Shown in pieces: positions 48,764-56,423 of a stretch of 64,000 bases of DNA. The notes below the pieces were generated by a model that was not told the DNA's origin, made no database searches, and saw only the letters and a program-made list of their open reading frames with translations. Source of the stretch: Agromyces tardus (GTDB taxonomy: Bacteria; Actinomycetota; Actinomycetes; Actinomycetales; Microbacteriaceae); NCBI RefSeq assembly GCF_003710805.1, contig NZ_RHHB01000001.1, positions 248,001-312,000 on the forward strand, read 5' to 3'. A program made the translations under genes and the position numbers. Each line of letters starts with the position of its first letter. The stretch's first letter is position 1.

Positions 48764-48789
48764 ATTCTGTCACAACGTACAGTCTTCCG

Positions 48790-48822
48790 CCGGTCGAGGA
48801 GCGCGGAGCGCGTATCGAGACT
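48790..48822. repeat. Interspersed palindromic element, single copy
   Basis: CGGTCGAGGAGCGCGGAGC then GCGTATCGAGACT. It lies in the divergent gap between the TetR gene and the VOC gene, one of the few copies not at a gene end. Confidence 0.8.
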
Positions 48823-48907
48823 GCACCCGAACGACCCCCCGCGGCATCCGCCCGATCGAGCAGGAATCGAGAAGCGTGGGCCGACGGGCGTGAATAGCGT
48901 CGAGGAC

Positions 48908-49531
48908 ATGAACACCACCGACATCACCACTCTCACGTCCATCGATTCCGTCACGCTCGACGTCGCCGACGTCGACGCGGCCCGGCGGTTCTACGCCGAC
49001 GCCTTCGGGCTCACCTCGCAGGTGCGCGTGCGCGCATCGGATGCCGCGACCAGCGGGTTCCGCGGGTACACCCTGTCGCTCATCGTGTCGCAGCCGGCGA
49101 ACGTGCGCGCACTGTTCGACTCGGCCGTCGCCGCCGGCGCGACGGGGCTGAAGCCCGTCGAGAAGTCCCTGTGGGGCGTCGGATGCGTCGTGCAGGCGCC
49201 CGACGGCGCGATCTGGAAGGTCGCGACCTCCGCGAAGAAGGACACCCGACCGGCCGGCCGCGAGATCGACAGCATCGTCCTGCTCCTGGGGGCCGACGAC
49301 GTGTCCGCGACGAAGCGGTTCTACACCGAGCGCGGACTCGCCGTGGGCAAGAGCTTCGGCAGTTACGTCGACTTCGCCATGCCGTCGAGCCCCATCGGCC
49401 TGGGCCTCTACAAGCGCCGCGCCCTCGCCAAGGACGCCGGCGTCGCCCCTGAGGGCACCGGTTCGCACCGCATCCGGATCGACGGCGACGGCGGGTCGTT
49501 CACCGACCCCGACGGCTTCGCCTGGGAGTAG
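48908..49531 (+). CDS. VOC family (glyoxalase-like) protein, two modules
   Basis: About 207 aa. Module one is 'IDSVTLDVADVDAARRFYADAFGLTSQVRVRASD' (near 13-46) and module two 'IDSIVLLLGADDVSATKRFYTERGLAVGKSFGSYVDFAMPSSPIGLGLYKRRALAKDAGV' (near 118-177), ending 'FTDPDGFAWE'. It is a complete two-barrel VOC protein of unknown substrate. The ATG at 48908 follows GAGGAC. It is followed by two palindromic elements and a hairpin terminator. Confidence 0.9.
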   Translation: MNTTDITTLTSIDSVTLDVADVDAARRFYADAFGLTSQVRVRASDAATSGFRGYTLSLIVSQPANVRALFDSAVAAGATGLKPVEKSLWGVGCVVQAPDGAIWKVATSAKKDTRPAGREIDSIVLLLGADDVSATKRFYTERGLAVGKSFGSYVDFAMPSSPIGLGLYKRRALAKDAGVAPEGTGSHRIRIDGDGGSFTDPDGFAWE

Positions 49532-49538
49532 CGGCCAG

Positions 49539-49619
49539 CCGGTCGAGGAGCGAATCGGGTATCGAGACCCGCTCGCCGACCTCGCCGGTCGAGTAGCGCG
49601 AAGCGCGTATCGAGACCCG
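49539..49619. repeat. Interspersed palindromic element, two copies
   Basis: A divergent copy (49539-49570, core decayed to GGAGCGAATCGGGTATCGAGACC) and a good copy (49583-49619, GGTCGAGTAGCGCGAAGCGC then GTATCGAGACC). Both follow the VOC gene and precede the terminator at 49619-49653. Confidence 0.82.
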
Positions 49620-49653
49620 AACGCCCGGTCCTCCCCGAGAGGGCCGGGCGTTC
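49619..49653 (+). terminator. Intrinsic terminator after the VOC gene
   Basis: GAACGCCCGG-T-CCTC and GAGG-G-CCGGGCGTTC pair around a short loop, with one T-G wobble. It lies between the VOC gene and the sigma factor gene. Its right arm wording is shared with the hairpins at 36475 and 59636. Confidence 0.8.
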
Positions 49654-49669
49654 GCCGCGCAGTGTCAGG

Positions 49670-50599
49670 ATGTTCGGTATGGAGGCAGGATTCGAGCGCG
49701 CAGTGGCGCCCCACCGGCGCGAACTGCTCGTGCACTGCTACCGGATGCTCGGCTCGCTGCAGGATGCCGAGGACGTGGTGCAGGAGACGATGCTGCGGGC
49801 CTGGCGCGCCTTCGATCGATTCGACCCCACGCGCGCATCGCTGCGCACCTGGCTGTACCGCATCGCCACGAACGCGTGCCTTAACGCCTTGGAATCCCGC
49901 GCCTCGCGGCCGCTCCCCTCGAGTGCCGGGCCCGCATTCGACGACCCGGATGCGGCGTTCGTACCCGCGTCCGAGGTGCCGTGGCTCCTCCCGTTCCCCA
50001 ATGATCCTGAGAGCGCCGCAGTGGAGCGGAGCCGCCTGCGGCTCGCCCTCGTCGCGGCGCTGCAGTTGCTCCCGGCGCGGCAACGGGCGGCGCTCATCCT
50101 GCGAGAGGTGCTCGACCTGCCGGCCGCCGAGGTCGCCGACTCGCTCGGCATGACCACCGCGGCCGTCAACAGCGCACTCCAACGGGCGCGCGCCCGGCTC
50201 GCCGAGGCCGGCGTCGATCCCGAGGCCGCCGCGGAGCCGCCGGCCGCGCAGCGCGCGATCGTCGACCGGTACGTCGACGCATTCGAGCGAGCGGATGTCG
50301 CGGCGCTCACCGCGTTGCTCGCCGACGACGTCGTGCTCGAGATGCCGCCGATGGCCAACTGGTACCTCGGACGCGACGACTACGCCGGCTTCATGCGGCG
50401 GGTGTACCGCCTGCGCGGCACCGACTGGCACACGGAGCCCCTGTGGGCGAACGGCGAGCCGGGCTTCGCGGCCTACGTCGACGGAGCCCTGCACACGGTG
50501 CAGGTCCTCTCCGTCGAGCAGGGCCGGGTGACCCGCACGACCGTCTTCCAGTCGCCGGAGGTGTTCGCGCTGTTCGGACTTCTTCCCGCCCAGCGATGA
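49670..50599 (+). CDS. ECF sigma factor with C-terminal SnoaL-like domain
   Basis: About 309 aa. Sigma region 2 runs near 10-75 ('HRRELLVHCYRMLGSLQDAEDVVQETMLRAWRAFDRFDPTRASLRTWLYRIATNACLN'), region 4 near 125-175 ('LQLLPARQRAALILREVLDLPAAEVADSLGMTTAAVNSALQRARARLAE'). Residues about 195-305 form a SnoaL/NTF2-like domain ('AIVDRYVDAFERADVAALTALLADDVVLEMPPMANWYLGRDDYAGF'), which in this ECF group replaces an anti-sigma factor as internal regulator. ATG 49670 or 49679 could be the start. No anti-sigma gene is adjacent. Confidence 0.93.
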   Translation: MFGMEAGFERAVAPHRRELLVHCYRMLGSLQDAEDVVQETMLRAWRAFDRFDPTRASLRTWLYRIATNACLNALESRASRPLPSSAGPAFDDPDAAFVPASEVPWLLPFPNDPESAAVERSRLRLALVAALQLLPARQRAALILREVLDLPAAEVADSLGMTTAAVNSALQRARARLAEAGVDPEAAAEPPAAQRAIVDRYVDAFERADVAALTALLADDVVLEMPPMANWYLGRDDYAGFMRRVYRLRGTDWHTEPLWANGEPGFAAYVDGALHTVQVLSVEQGRVTRTTVFQSPEVFALFGLLPAQR

Positions 50600-50670
50600 A
50601 TCGGTGTGCTCCCGCCGGTACGTACGAGTGAGATCGGCACGCGGCCGGTCCTCCAGAAGCGGGAGTGCAC

Positions 50671-51237
50671 ATGGGCAAGGTCATCGTCATCCAATTCGTC
50701 ACGCTCGACGGGGTCGTCGAGGACCCCGACGGCCGCGGCGGCGCCACGTTCGGCGGGTGGGCGTTCCGCTTCGGGCCGCAGGCGATCGCGGGGGACAAGT
50801 TCCGTCTCGGGCCGGTGCTCGACACCGGCGTGCTGCTGTTCGGCCGCCGCACGTGGGAGCACTTCTCCCGGCTGTGGCCGGAACGCACCGACCCGTTCTC
50901 GGCCGCGATGAACCGGGCCCGGAAGGTCGTGGTGTCGGCCGGAGCGCCCGACCTCGGGGCGTGGGCGAACTCCGAGCGACTCGACGGCGGCCTCGTCGAC
51001 GGTATCGACCGGCTCGCCGCCGACCAGGACGTGGTCGTGATCGGCAGCACGAGCGTGGTGCGCGCGCTGCAGGCGGCCGGCCGCGTGGACGAGTACCGTC
51101 TGCTCACCTTCCCCACGGTGATCGGCGACGCCGACGCGGTGCGGCTCTTCGACGCTTCGGTCGAGCTGCAGCTCGCTTCGGTCGACGCGGCCGGGCCCGC
51201 CACCCTCACCGTGCTGTCGGCCGCGCCGGTCGAGTAG
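50671..51237 (+). CDS. Dihydrofolate reductase-like (RibD C-terminal family) protein
   Basis: About 188 aa. 'KVIVIQFVTLDGVVEDPDG' (near 3-21), 'LLFGRRTWEHFSRLWP' (near 54-69), 'RKVVVSAGAPDLGAWANSERL' and 'LLTFPTVIGDADAVRLF' show the RibD-C fold. GGGAG lies before the ATG at 50671. It may be co-transcribed with the preceding sigma factor gene (71-base gap). Its last residues, PVE-stop, are encoded by CCGGTCGAGTAG, the outer arm of the palindromic element, suggesting a repeat supplied the stop codon. It is a paralogue of 2403. Confidence 0.9.
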   Translation: MGKVIVIQFVTLDGVVEDPDGRGGATFGGWAFRFGPQAIAGDKFRLGPVLDTGVLLFGRRTWEHFSRLWPERTDPFSAAMNRARKVVVSAGAPDLGAWANSERLDGGLVDGIDRLAADQDVVVIGSTSVVRALQAAGRVDEYRLLTFPTVIGDADAVRLFDASVELQLASVDAAGPATLTVLSAAPVE

Positions 51238-51294
51238 CTCGGCGCGGGTCTCGGGACCCTGACAACCGACCGCGTCGTGTCGTACCGTACGCCC

Positions 51295-51945
51295 ATGGGC
51301 ACACCTGCGAGCGAGAAGTACGACGTCAAGCGCGAGCGGCGCGAGCTCTACGCGGCATCCGCTCGCGAATTCACGATCGTCGAGGTGCCGCCGATGCGCT
51401 ACCTCGCGGTCGACGGGCACGGCGACCCGAACACCGCGCCCGAGTACGCCGAGGCCGTCGAGGCGCTCTTCGCCGTCGCGTACGCGGTGAAGTTCCGCAG
51501 CAAGCAGCACCTCGGTCGGGATTTCGTCGTCGCACCGCTCGAGGGGCTCTGGCGCGCCGACGACCCCGAGGCGTTCGTGACGCGCGACAAGGATGCGTGG
51601 GGATGGACGATGCTCATCAACCAGCCCGACTGGATCGACGAGGAGGTGGTCGCCGACGGCATCGCGGCCGTGCGGGCGAAGGGCGATCGCGCGGCGCTCG
51701 ACCGGGTGCGGCTGCGGGAGCTCCGCGAGGGCCGCTCGGCCCAGATCCTGCACGTCGGCTCGTACGACGACGAAACGCCGACGCTCGCGCGGTTGCATCA
51801 CGAGTGGATGCCGCAGCACGGCCTCGCCTTCAACGGCGACCACCACGAGATCTACCTGAGCGACGCCCGCCGCACCGCGCCCGAGAAGCTCCGCACGATC
51901 CTGCGGCAGCCGGTGCGCTCCGTCGACCGCCCGCCGGTCGCGTAG
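51295..51945 (+). CDS. GyrI-like small-molecule-binding protein
   Basis: About 216 aa. 'SEKYDVKRERRELYAASAREFTIVEVPPMRYLAVDGHGDPNTAPEYAEAVEALFAVAYAVKFRSK' is the classic start of the stand-alone GyrI-like (SOUL/GyrI superfamily) proteins, and 'QILHVGSYDDETPTLARLHHEWMPQHGLAFNGDHHEIYLSDARRTAPEKLRTILRQPV' its end, with the catalytic-type Glu and Tyr of ligand-hydrolysing relatives. It binds or modifies cationic or planar molecules. It also ends inside a decayed palindromic element (PPVA-stop). The ATG at 51295 starts the fold. Confidence 0.92.
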   Translation: MGTPASEKYDVKRERRELYAASAREFTIVEVPPMRYLAVDGHGDPNTAPEYAEAVEALFAVAYAVKFRSKQHLGRDFVVAPLEGLWRADDPEAFVTRDKDAWGWTMLINQPDWIDEEVVADGIAAVRAKGDRAALDRVRLRELREGRSAQILHVGSYDDETPTLARLHHEWMPQHGLAFNGDHHEIYLSDARRTAPEKLRTILRQPVRSVDRPPVA

Positions 51946-51964
51946 CGCGGAGCGCTCACCGTCC

Positions 51965-52250
51965 GCCGGTCGAGTAGCGCGCAGCGCGTATCGAGACCAG
52001 TTCGCGACGCGACGGGTGGCGGGTCTCGATACGGCGCTTCGCGCCTACTCGACCGGCGGGGGTCTCGATACGGCGCTTCGCGCCTACTCGACCGGCGGGG
52101 GTCTCGATACGGCGCTTCGCGCCTACTCGACCGGCGGGGGTCTCGATACGGCGCTTCGCGCCTACTCGACCGGCGGGGTCTCGATACGGCGCTGCGCGCC
52201 TACTCGACCGGCGGGGTCTCGATACGGCGCTTCGCGCCACTCGACCGGCG
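51965..52250. repeat. Tandem array of the palindromic element
   Basis: One copy in plus orientation (51965-51998) is followed by six copies in the opposite orientation starting at 52022, 52061, 52100, 52139, 52177 and 52215, with periods of 39, 39, 39, 38 and 38 bases. Each unit runs GGTCTCGATACGGCGC then TTC then GCGCCTACTCGACC, with an internal stem GGCGC-TTC-GCGCC. One unit has CTGCGC for CTTCGC, and the last lacks a T. The array fills the 309-base gap between the convergent GyrI-like and response regulator genes. There are no unique spacers, so it is not CRISPR. Confidence 0.93.
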
Positions 52251-52254
52251 CGGG

Positions 52255-52908
52255 TCAGCGACCGCCGCGATCGCGCTCGTGGGCCCAGATCGCGAGCTCC
52301 ACGCGGTTGCGGGCGCCGATCTTCGTCATGATGCTCGCGATGTGCGTCTTCACCGTGCTGAGCGAGATGTGCAACTCGCTCCCGATCTCGGTGTTGCCGA
52401 GGCCGCGCGCGAGCGCGGCGAGCACGTCCTCCTCGCGGTCGGTCAGCGGCGAGGCGGGGCGGGCGGGCGGCTCGGGCGCCGCGCCCGCGAACGCCTCGAT
52501 GAGGCGCAAGGTCACGTTCGGGTCGATGAGCGCGTCGCCGCGGGCGGCCGCGTGCACCGCCTCGCCGAGCAGCGTCGCCCCGGCGTTCTTCAGCAGGAAC
52601 CCGCGCGCGCCCGCGCGCAGTGCCCCGTAGACGTACTCATCGAGGTCGAACGTCGTGATGATGACGACCGGGATCGGGTCGGCGACCCCCGGCCCCGCGA
52701 GCTCGCGCGTCGCCTCGAGGCCGTCCATCACGGGCATCCGGATGTCGATGAGGCACACGTCGGGCCGGATGCTGCGCGCGAGCGCCACCGCCTCGGCGCC
52801 GTCGGCGGCCTCGGCCACCACCTCGATGTCGGGCTGGGCGTCGAGGATCATCCGCAGCCCCGTGCGCACGAGGTCCTGGTCGTCGGCGATGAGCACGCGC
52901 ACGCTCAC
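52255..52908 (-). CDS. NarL/DesR-type response regulator
   Basis: About 217 aa. Receiver domain residues: DD near 9-10, phosphoacceptor Asp near 54 in 'CLIDIRMPVMDGLEATREL', Thr near 82 in 'VVIITTFDLDEYVYGAL' and Lys near 104 in 'GFLLKNAG'. The LuxR-type helix-turn-helix is near 148-205 ('PLTDREEDVLAALARGLGNTEIGSELHISLSTVKTHIASIMTKIGARNRVELA'). The GTG at 52908 lies 20 bases after the kinase stop, so kinase and regulator are one operon. The target is not evident; membrane or envelope stress is typical. Confidence 0.94.
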   Translation of the reverse strand: MSVRVLIADDQDLVRTGLRMILDAQPDIEVVAEAADGAEAVALARSIRPDVCLIDIRMPVMDGLEATRELAGPGVADPIPVVIITTFDLDEYVYGALRAGARGFLLKNAGATLLGEAVHAAARGDALIDPNVTLRLIEAFAGAAPEPPARPASPLTDREEDVLAALARGLGNTEIGSELHISLSTVKTHIASIMTKIGARNRVELAIWAHERDRGGR

Positions 52909-52927
52909 GTCGACCAGCCCGCCGCGC

Positions 52928-54142
52928 TCATGCCGCCCACCCCGCCCGCGGCAGCACCGCCGTGACCGCCCAGCCGCCGCCCTCGCCGGCGGGCACCGGC
53001 CCCGCCTCGCAGGTGCCGCCCAGCAGCGCGGCACGTTCGACCATGCCCGTGATGCCGAACCCGGGTGCAGCGGATGCCGCGGGCACGCCGTCGTCGCGCA
53101 CGTGCAGCCGCACGCCGGTGGCGTCCACCTGCACACGCACCTCGATGCGGGTGGCGTCGCGTGCGTGTCGACGGGCATTCGTCACGGCCTCCTGCGCGAT
53201 GCGGAACACCGCTGCGGCGACCATCGGCGGCAGTGCGTCGCCGTCGCCCTCGACGTGCACCTCCACCGCGGGGCCGCCGGCGTCGGGCTGCGCGGACCCC
53301 GGCTGGGCCGGCTCCGGCCGGGCGGACCCCGGCTGGGCCGGCTCCGGCCGGGCGGACCCCGGCTGGGCGAGGCGTCGCAGGTCGGCGATGCCGGGCGTGG
53401 GCGCGAGCTCCGCGGCATCCGCTCGCCGCAGCACCCGCACCATGGAGCGCATCTCGTCGAGCGTGCGGGAGGCCTCGCCCTCGATCACGCGCAGCACCTG
53501 GGCGGCCGCCTCGGGATCGGTGGCCGCGACGGCGGTGCCCGCCTGCGCCTGGATCGCGATCGCCGACACGTGATGGGCGACGGTGTCGTGCAGGTCGCGC
53601 GCGACCTGCTCGCGTTCGAGGAGACGCGCGCGGTCGAGCTCCCGCGCCCGGGCACCGGCCCGCCAGCGGAACGCGATGCCGAGGGTGCTCGTCATCACCA
53701 CCACCGCGATGCCGCCGATGATGTCGCTCACCGTCGTCGTGCCGAGCTGCGGCGAGAGGAGTGTGCCTGCGATGACGAGTGCGCCGCCGGCGAGCATCGC
53801 GCGGCCCGTGCCCCAGCGCATCACGGCGTAGACGAGCACGAGGAAGTACGCCGTCGTGAAGAGCTGCGACTCGCCGGCGACCACGAGGCCGACGATCGTG
53901 CCGACGGCGAACGCGATCGCGAGCATCGACAGCGGGCGGATGCGGCGCCACAGCAGGGTCGGCGCGAGCGCGATGAGCACGACCGCCCAGAGCCACCGCC
54001 AGGGCACGTCGGGGCGCACGGCCGCCTCGACGAGCGCGAGCACCGGGATGACGGCGACGAGCACCCAGTCCCGCCAGACCCGGCGCGGCGGGGGCGGCGA
54101 CGCGGCCGGTGCGTCCCACAGCGCGCGCACGGGGCTCGTCAT
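52928..54142 (-). CDS. NarL-type sensor histidine kinase
   Basis: About 404 aa. Four to five membrane segments occupy residues 28-165. The dimerisation/phosphoacceptor helix 'LLEREQVARDLHDTVAHHVSAIAIQAQAG' has His near 195 (HisKA_3 type). The ATPase domain has N-box 'AQEAVTNARRHA', 'VRDDGVP' and 'GFGITGMVERAALLGGTCEAGP'. Between them a tandem repeat encodes AQPGSARPEP three times, unusual for a catalytic linker. No large extracytoplasmic sensor domain is seen, so it is an intramembrane-sensing kinase. It is co-transcribed with the response regulator at 52255. Confidence 0.94.
   Translation of the reverse strand: MTSPVRALWDAPAASPPPPRRVWRDWVLVAVIPVLALVEAAVRPDVPWRWLWAVVLIALAPTLLWRRIRPLSMLAIAFAVGTIVGLVVAGESQLFTTAYFLVLVYAVMRWGTGRAMLAGGALVIAGTLLSPQLGTTTVSDIIGGIAVVVMTSTLGIAFRWRAGARARELDRARLLEREQVARDLHDTVAHHVSAIAIQAQAGTAVAATDPEAAAQVLRVIEGEASRTLDEMRSMVRVLRRADAAELAPTPGIADLRRLAQPGSARPEPAQPGSARPEPAQPGSAQPDAGGPAVEVHVEGDGDALPPMVAAAVFRIAQEAVTNARRHARDATRIEVRVQVDATGVRLHVRDDGVPAASAAPGFGITGMVERAALLGGTCEAGPVPAGEGGGWAVTAVLPRAGWAA
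53287..53370 (-). repeat. 30-base in-frame tandem repeat within the kinase gene
   Basis: Three consecutive 30-base units (GCGGACCCCGGCTGGGCCGG plus CTCCGGCCGG type) encode the ten-residue unit A-Q-P-G-S-A-R-P-E-P. Because the unit is a multiple of three, copy-number changes by slippage would alter linker length without breaking the frame. Confidence 0.85.
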
Positions 54143-54146
54143 GCCC

Positions 54147-54959
54147 TCATGATAGGCGGGCACGTGCGGCGGCCGACTCGGTTCGCGGGGTCGCGCCGGT
54201 CCGGCGAGGGGAGCGGCGTGTCCTGCGACGGATGACGACCTCGGCGACGGCGAGGTTGATCACCCAGCCCGCCCCCATGAGCACCGCGTGCGTCGCCACG
54301 TCGGGCGCGCCGTACACGAGCGTCCACGGCAGGAACGTGAAGACCTGCGTGCCGGCGCCGAGGCCGATCGCATAGGCGCGCGTCATCCAGGCGCTGTGCG
54401 TGCGAACGTCGCCCCGGCGGATCGCCACGAACGCGGCGACGATCCCGCCCGCCATGGCGGCGCCGAAGACGAGCCGCATCACCATGAGCGCGGTGCCGTT
54501 GCTCGCCGGGAGGTCGGAGAACACCGCCATCCACATGCCGGACAGCGCCCCGACCAGTCCCGCCGGGGCCGCGACCCTGCCGGCCAGGCGGTGCCACCGG
54601 TGGCGACGCAGCGAGGGCGCGAACTGCAGGGCGCCGAGCAGCAGGAACAGGCTGGCCCCGACGATGTGCAGGATGATGGGCACCGGCGCGGCGAAGAAAC
54701 GGGCGTTGTCGGGCGTCACGGTCGTGGCCGTGGCCAAGTCGGTGAGCCGGAAGGCCCCGGCCGCCATCGGCACGAGGCTCAGCGCGATGAGCCCCGCCGG
54801 AACGAGCCACTCGGGGCGACGCCGCGAGCGCGGGGTGCGCGCGGCGCTTCCGGGCCCGGGGCCGGAAGCCGCGGGGATGGGCATGGGGGTGCGGATGGGG
54901 GCGGAGGCCGCGGCTGACGCGGCCGGTGCTGCTGCGGCGCGGGCGGATGTCTCGGTCAT
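54147..54959 (-). CDS. DUF2306-family membrane protein
   Basis: About 270 aa. A Pro/Ala-rich cytoplasmic N terminus (1-50) precedes seven or so membrane segments. The family signature is present: 'HIVGASLFLLLGALQFAPSLRRHRWHRLAGRV' near 120-150 and 'MRLVFGAAMAGGIVAAFVAIRRGDVRTHSAWMTRAYAIGLGAGTQVFTF' near 185-235 with conserved His and Arg, suggesting haem or metal binding. Function is unknown. It lies four bases upstream of the histidine kinase start and so probably begins the same operon, which makes it a candidate partner of the two-component system. Confidence 0.88.
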   Translation of the reverse strand: MTETSARAAAAPAASAAASAPIRTPMPIPAASGPGPGSAARTPRSRRRPEWLVPAGLIALSLVPMAAGAFRLTDLATATTVTPDNARFFAAPVPIILHIVGASLFLLLGALQFAPSLRRHRWHRLAGRVAAPAGLVGALSGMWMAVFSDLPASNGTALMVMRLVFGAAMAGGIVAAFVAIRRGDVRTHSAWMTRAYAIGLGAGTQVFTFLPWTLVYGAPDVATHAVLMGAGWVINLAVAEVVIRRRTRRSPRRTGATPRTESAAARARLS

Positions 54960-55115
54960 ACCTCGATGCTCGCGGCCCCCTCGCCGCACGGCATCGGCCG
55001 CCCGGCTCGACCTCCCTCGGCCGATCGGCCGAGTCCCGGCCCGGTGGTCGCGCGGGCCGGCATGGGATGATCGCGACATGCCACGCGACGGGTCGACGGA
55101 TGCTCGGGGGAGCCG

Positions 55116-55505
55116 GTGATCGTCGTGGTCGACGTCGCCAACGTGATGGGCTCGCGCCCCGACGGCTGGTGGAGGGACCGCGCCGCCGCGGCGAACCGGC
55201 TCCTCACGGGCATGCCGGGGCTCGTCGGCCGGGCGGTCGCCGCCCCCGAGGGCGGCACCGCGGTCATCGCGCAGATCGTCGCCGTGGTCGAAGGGGTGGC
55301 GAAGGCGGTCACCGCGCCCGACGGCGTGCTCGTGGTGCGCGCGCCCGCCGACGGCGACAGCACCACCGTGTCGACCGCGCAGCAGTACGCCGACACCGGT
55401 GCCCGCGTCCTCGTGGTCACCGCCGATCGTGGCCTGCGCGCCCGGCTCGCCCACGGCGTGGCGGTCGCCGGGCCGAGCTGGCTGAACGAGCTGCTCGGCC
55501 GGTAG
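55116..55505 (+). CDS. NYN/PIN-like domain protein
   Basis: About 129 aa. 'VIVVVDVANVMGSRPDGWWRDRAAAANRLL' (1-30) has the D-x-x-N acidic start, 'VLVVRAPADGDSTTVSTAQQYADTGARVLVVTADRGLRARL' (near 70-112) the second and third acidic positions of a NYN/PIN ribonuclease-like fold. GC-rich actinobacteria often carry this small gene annotated as an NTP pyrophosphohydrolase, but no Nudix box is visible. The GTG at 55116 has GGGGGAG upstream. Confidence 0.78.
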   Translation: MIVVVDVANVMGSRPDGWWRDRAAAANRLLTGMPGLVGRAVAAPEGGTAVIAQIVAVVEGVAKAVTAPDGVLVVRAPADGDSTTVSTAQQYADTGARVLVVTADRGLRARLAHGVAVAGPSWLNELLGR

Positions 55506-55530
55506 CCCGGGCTCCGAGGAGGGTCCGGTA

Positions 55531-55563
55531 TTTACGTAAACGCGTAATTGCAATATAGTGCAA
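55531..55563 (+). promoter_or_regulatory. ArsR-gene promoter with two overlapping dyads, probably leaderless
   Basis: TTTACG (55531-55536) and TATAGT (55554-55559) are 17 bases apart. The start codon A of the ArsR gene is at 55566, seven bases after the -10 box, so transcription probably begins at the ATG itself; no ribosome site is present. Two dyads cover the promoter: TTACG-N6-CGTAA (55532-55547) and TTGCA-N6-TGCAA (55548-55563), the latter over the -10. Both are placed for autorepression by the ArsR protein. Confidence 0.78.
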
Positions 55564-55565
55564 CT

Positions 55566-55892
55566 ATGGATGCACTCTCGACGATCTTCACCGCGCTGGC
55601 CGATCCCACCAGGCGCGCGATCGTCGAGCGGCTCTCCCGGGGCGATGCGACCGTCACCGAGCTCGCCGAGCCATTCGCGCTCTCGGTGCCGACGGTGTCG
55701 CGACACGTCGCCGTGCTGGAACGCGCCGGGCTCGTGCGCAAGACCCGGCACGCCCAACAGCGCTCGTGCACGCTCGAACCAGGTCGGCTCGGCGAGGCGG
55801 AGCAGTGGATCGCCGAGTACCGGCGGTTCTTCGAGCGCCGCTTCGACGCGCTCGAGCAGCAACTCAACCAGACGTCCGACGAGGAGGACTGA
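55566..55892 (+). CDS. ArsR-family transcriptional regulator
   Basis: About 108 aa. The winged helix 'LSTIFTALADPTRRAIVERLSRGDATVTELAEPFALSVPTVSRHVAVLERAGLVRKTRHAQQRSCTLEP' fills residues 4-72. It lacks the ELCVCDL metal-binding motif, so it belongs to the metal-independent SdpR/YdfF-like group that is usually paired with an AHSA1 gene. That partner follows after three bases. Autoregulation through the dyads upstream is likely. Confidence 0.94.
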   Translation: MDALSTIFTALADPTRRAIVERLSRGDATVTELAEPFALSVPTVSRHVAVLERAGLVRKTRHAQQRSCTLEPGRLGEAEQWIAEYRRFFERRFDALEQQLNQTSDEED

Positions 55893-55895
55893 GTC

Positions 55896-56423
55896 ATGGC
55901 CGAGGTCGCCACCACCCGCGAGTTCACCATCCGCAAGCGCTTCGCAGCTTCGCGAGGTGCGCTCTACCGCGCCTGGACCGAACCCGCGCGCCTCACCTGG
56001 TTCTTCAACCCCGACCAGCCGCGACCCCACGAGCCGATCGAGGTCGACCTGCGGGTCGGCGGCGCCTGGCGCCTGCGAATGGTCATCGACGAGCAGACGG
56101 ACTACCTCACGGGCGGCGTCTACCGCGAGATCGTGCCCGACCGCCGGCTGGTCTTCGTCTGGGGCGCGGTGGGCGGCTGGCCCGACCTCACCGAGGGTCT
56201 CGGCGACGCGCCCGTCGTGACGGTCGACTTCGATGACGCGGAGGGCGACGGACGCGACGGCGACGTGGCCGACGGCGGCGCGGTCATGACGGTCACCGTG
56301 ACCCTCCCCGCGCACTTCGGCGATGCCGACGCGCGCCGCTGGCTCGACTACGGAATCGAGGGCGGCTGGCGCGACACCGTTGCTCGTCTCGTGCCGGCCG
56401 CGGACCGGCAGGGCCGGAACTAG
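55896..56423 (+). CDS. AHSA1/SRPBCC-domain protein
   Basis: About 175 aa. 'REFTIRKRFAASRGALYRAWTEPARLTWFFNPDQPRPHEPIEVDLRVGGAWRLRMV' and 'GGVYREIVPDRRLVFVWGAVGGWPDL' and 'TVTLPAHFGDADARRWLDYGIEGGWRDTVARL' are the three hallmark segments of the Aha1-like START fold. An acidic insertion (about 112-128) rich in Asp and Gly is extra. It is coupled to the ArsR gene; such pairs are common and their ligand is mostly unknown. It ends with a three-base overlap with the convergent small gene. Confidence 0.93.
   Translation: MAEVATTREFTIRKRFAASRGALYRAWTEPARLTWFFNPDQPRPHEPIEVDLRVGGAWRLRMVIDEQTDYLTGGVYREIVPDRRLVFVWGAVGGWPDLTEGLGDAPVVTVDFDDAEGDGRDGDVADGGAVMTVTVTLPAHFGDADARRWLDYGIEGGWRDTVARLVPAADRQGRN

Noticed and set aside
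52022-52250. CRISPR-like array of regular 38-39 base repeats
   Set aside because: The units are contiguous with no unique spacers and no cas genes are present; the same unit occurs singly at many gene ends.
55116-55505. Nudix/MutT hydrolase
   Set aside because: No Nudix box (GX5EX7REUXEEXGU) is present; the acidic pattern is closer to NYN/PIN folds.
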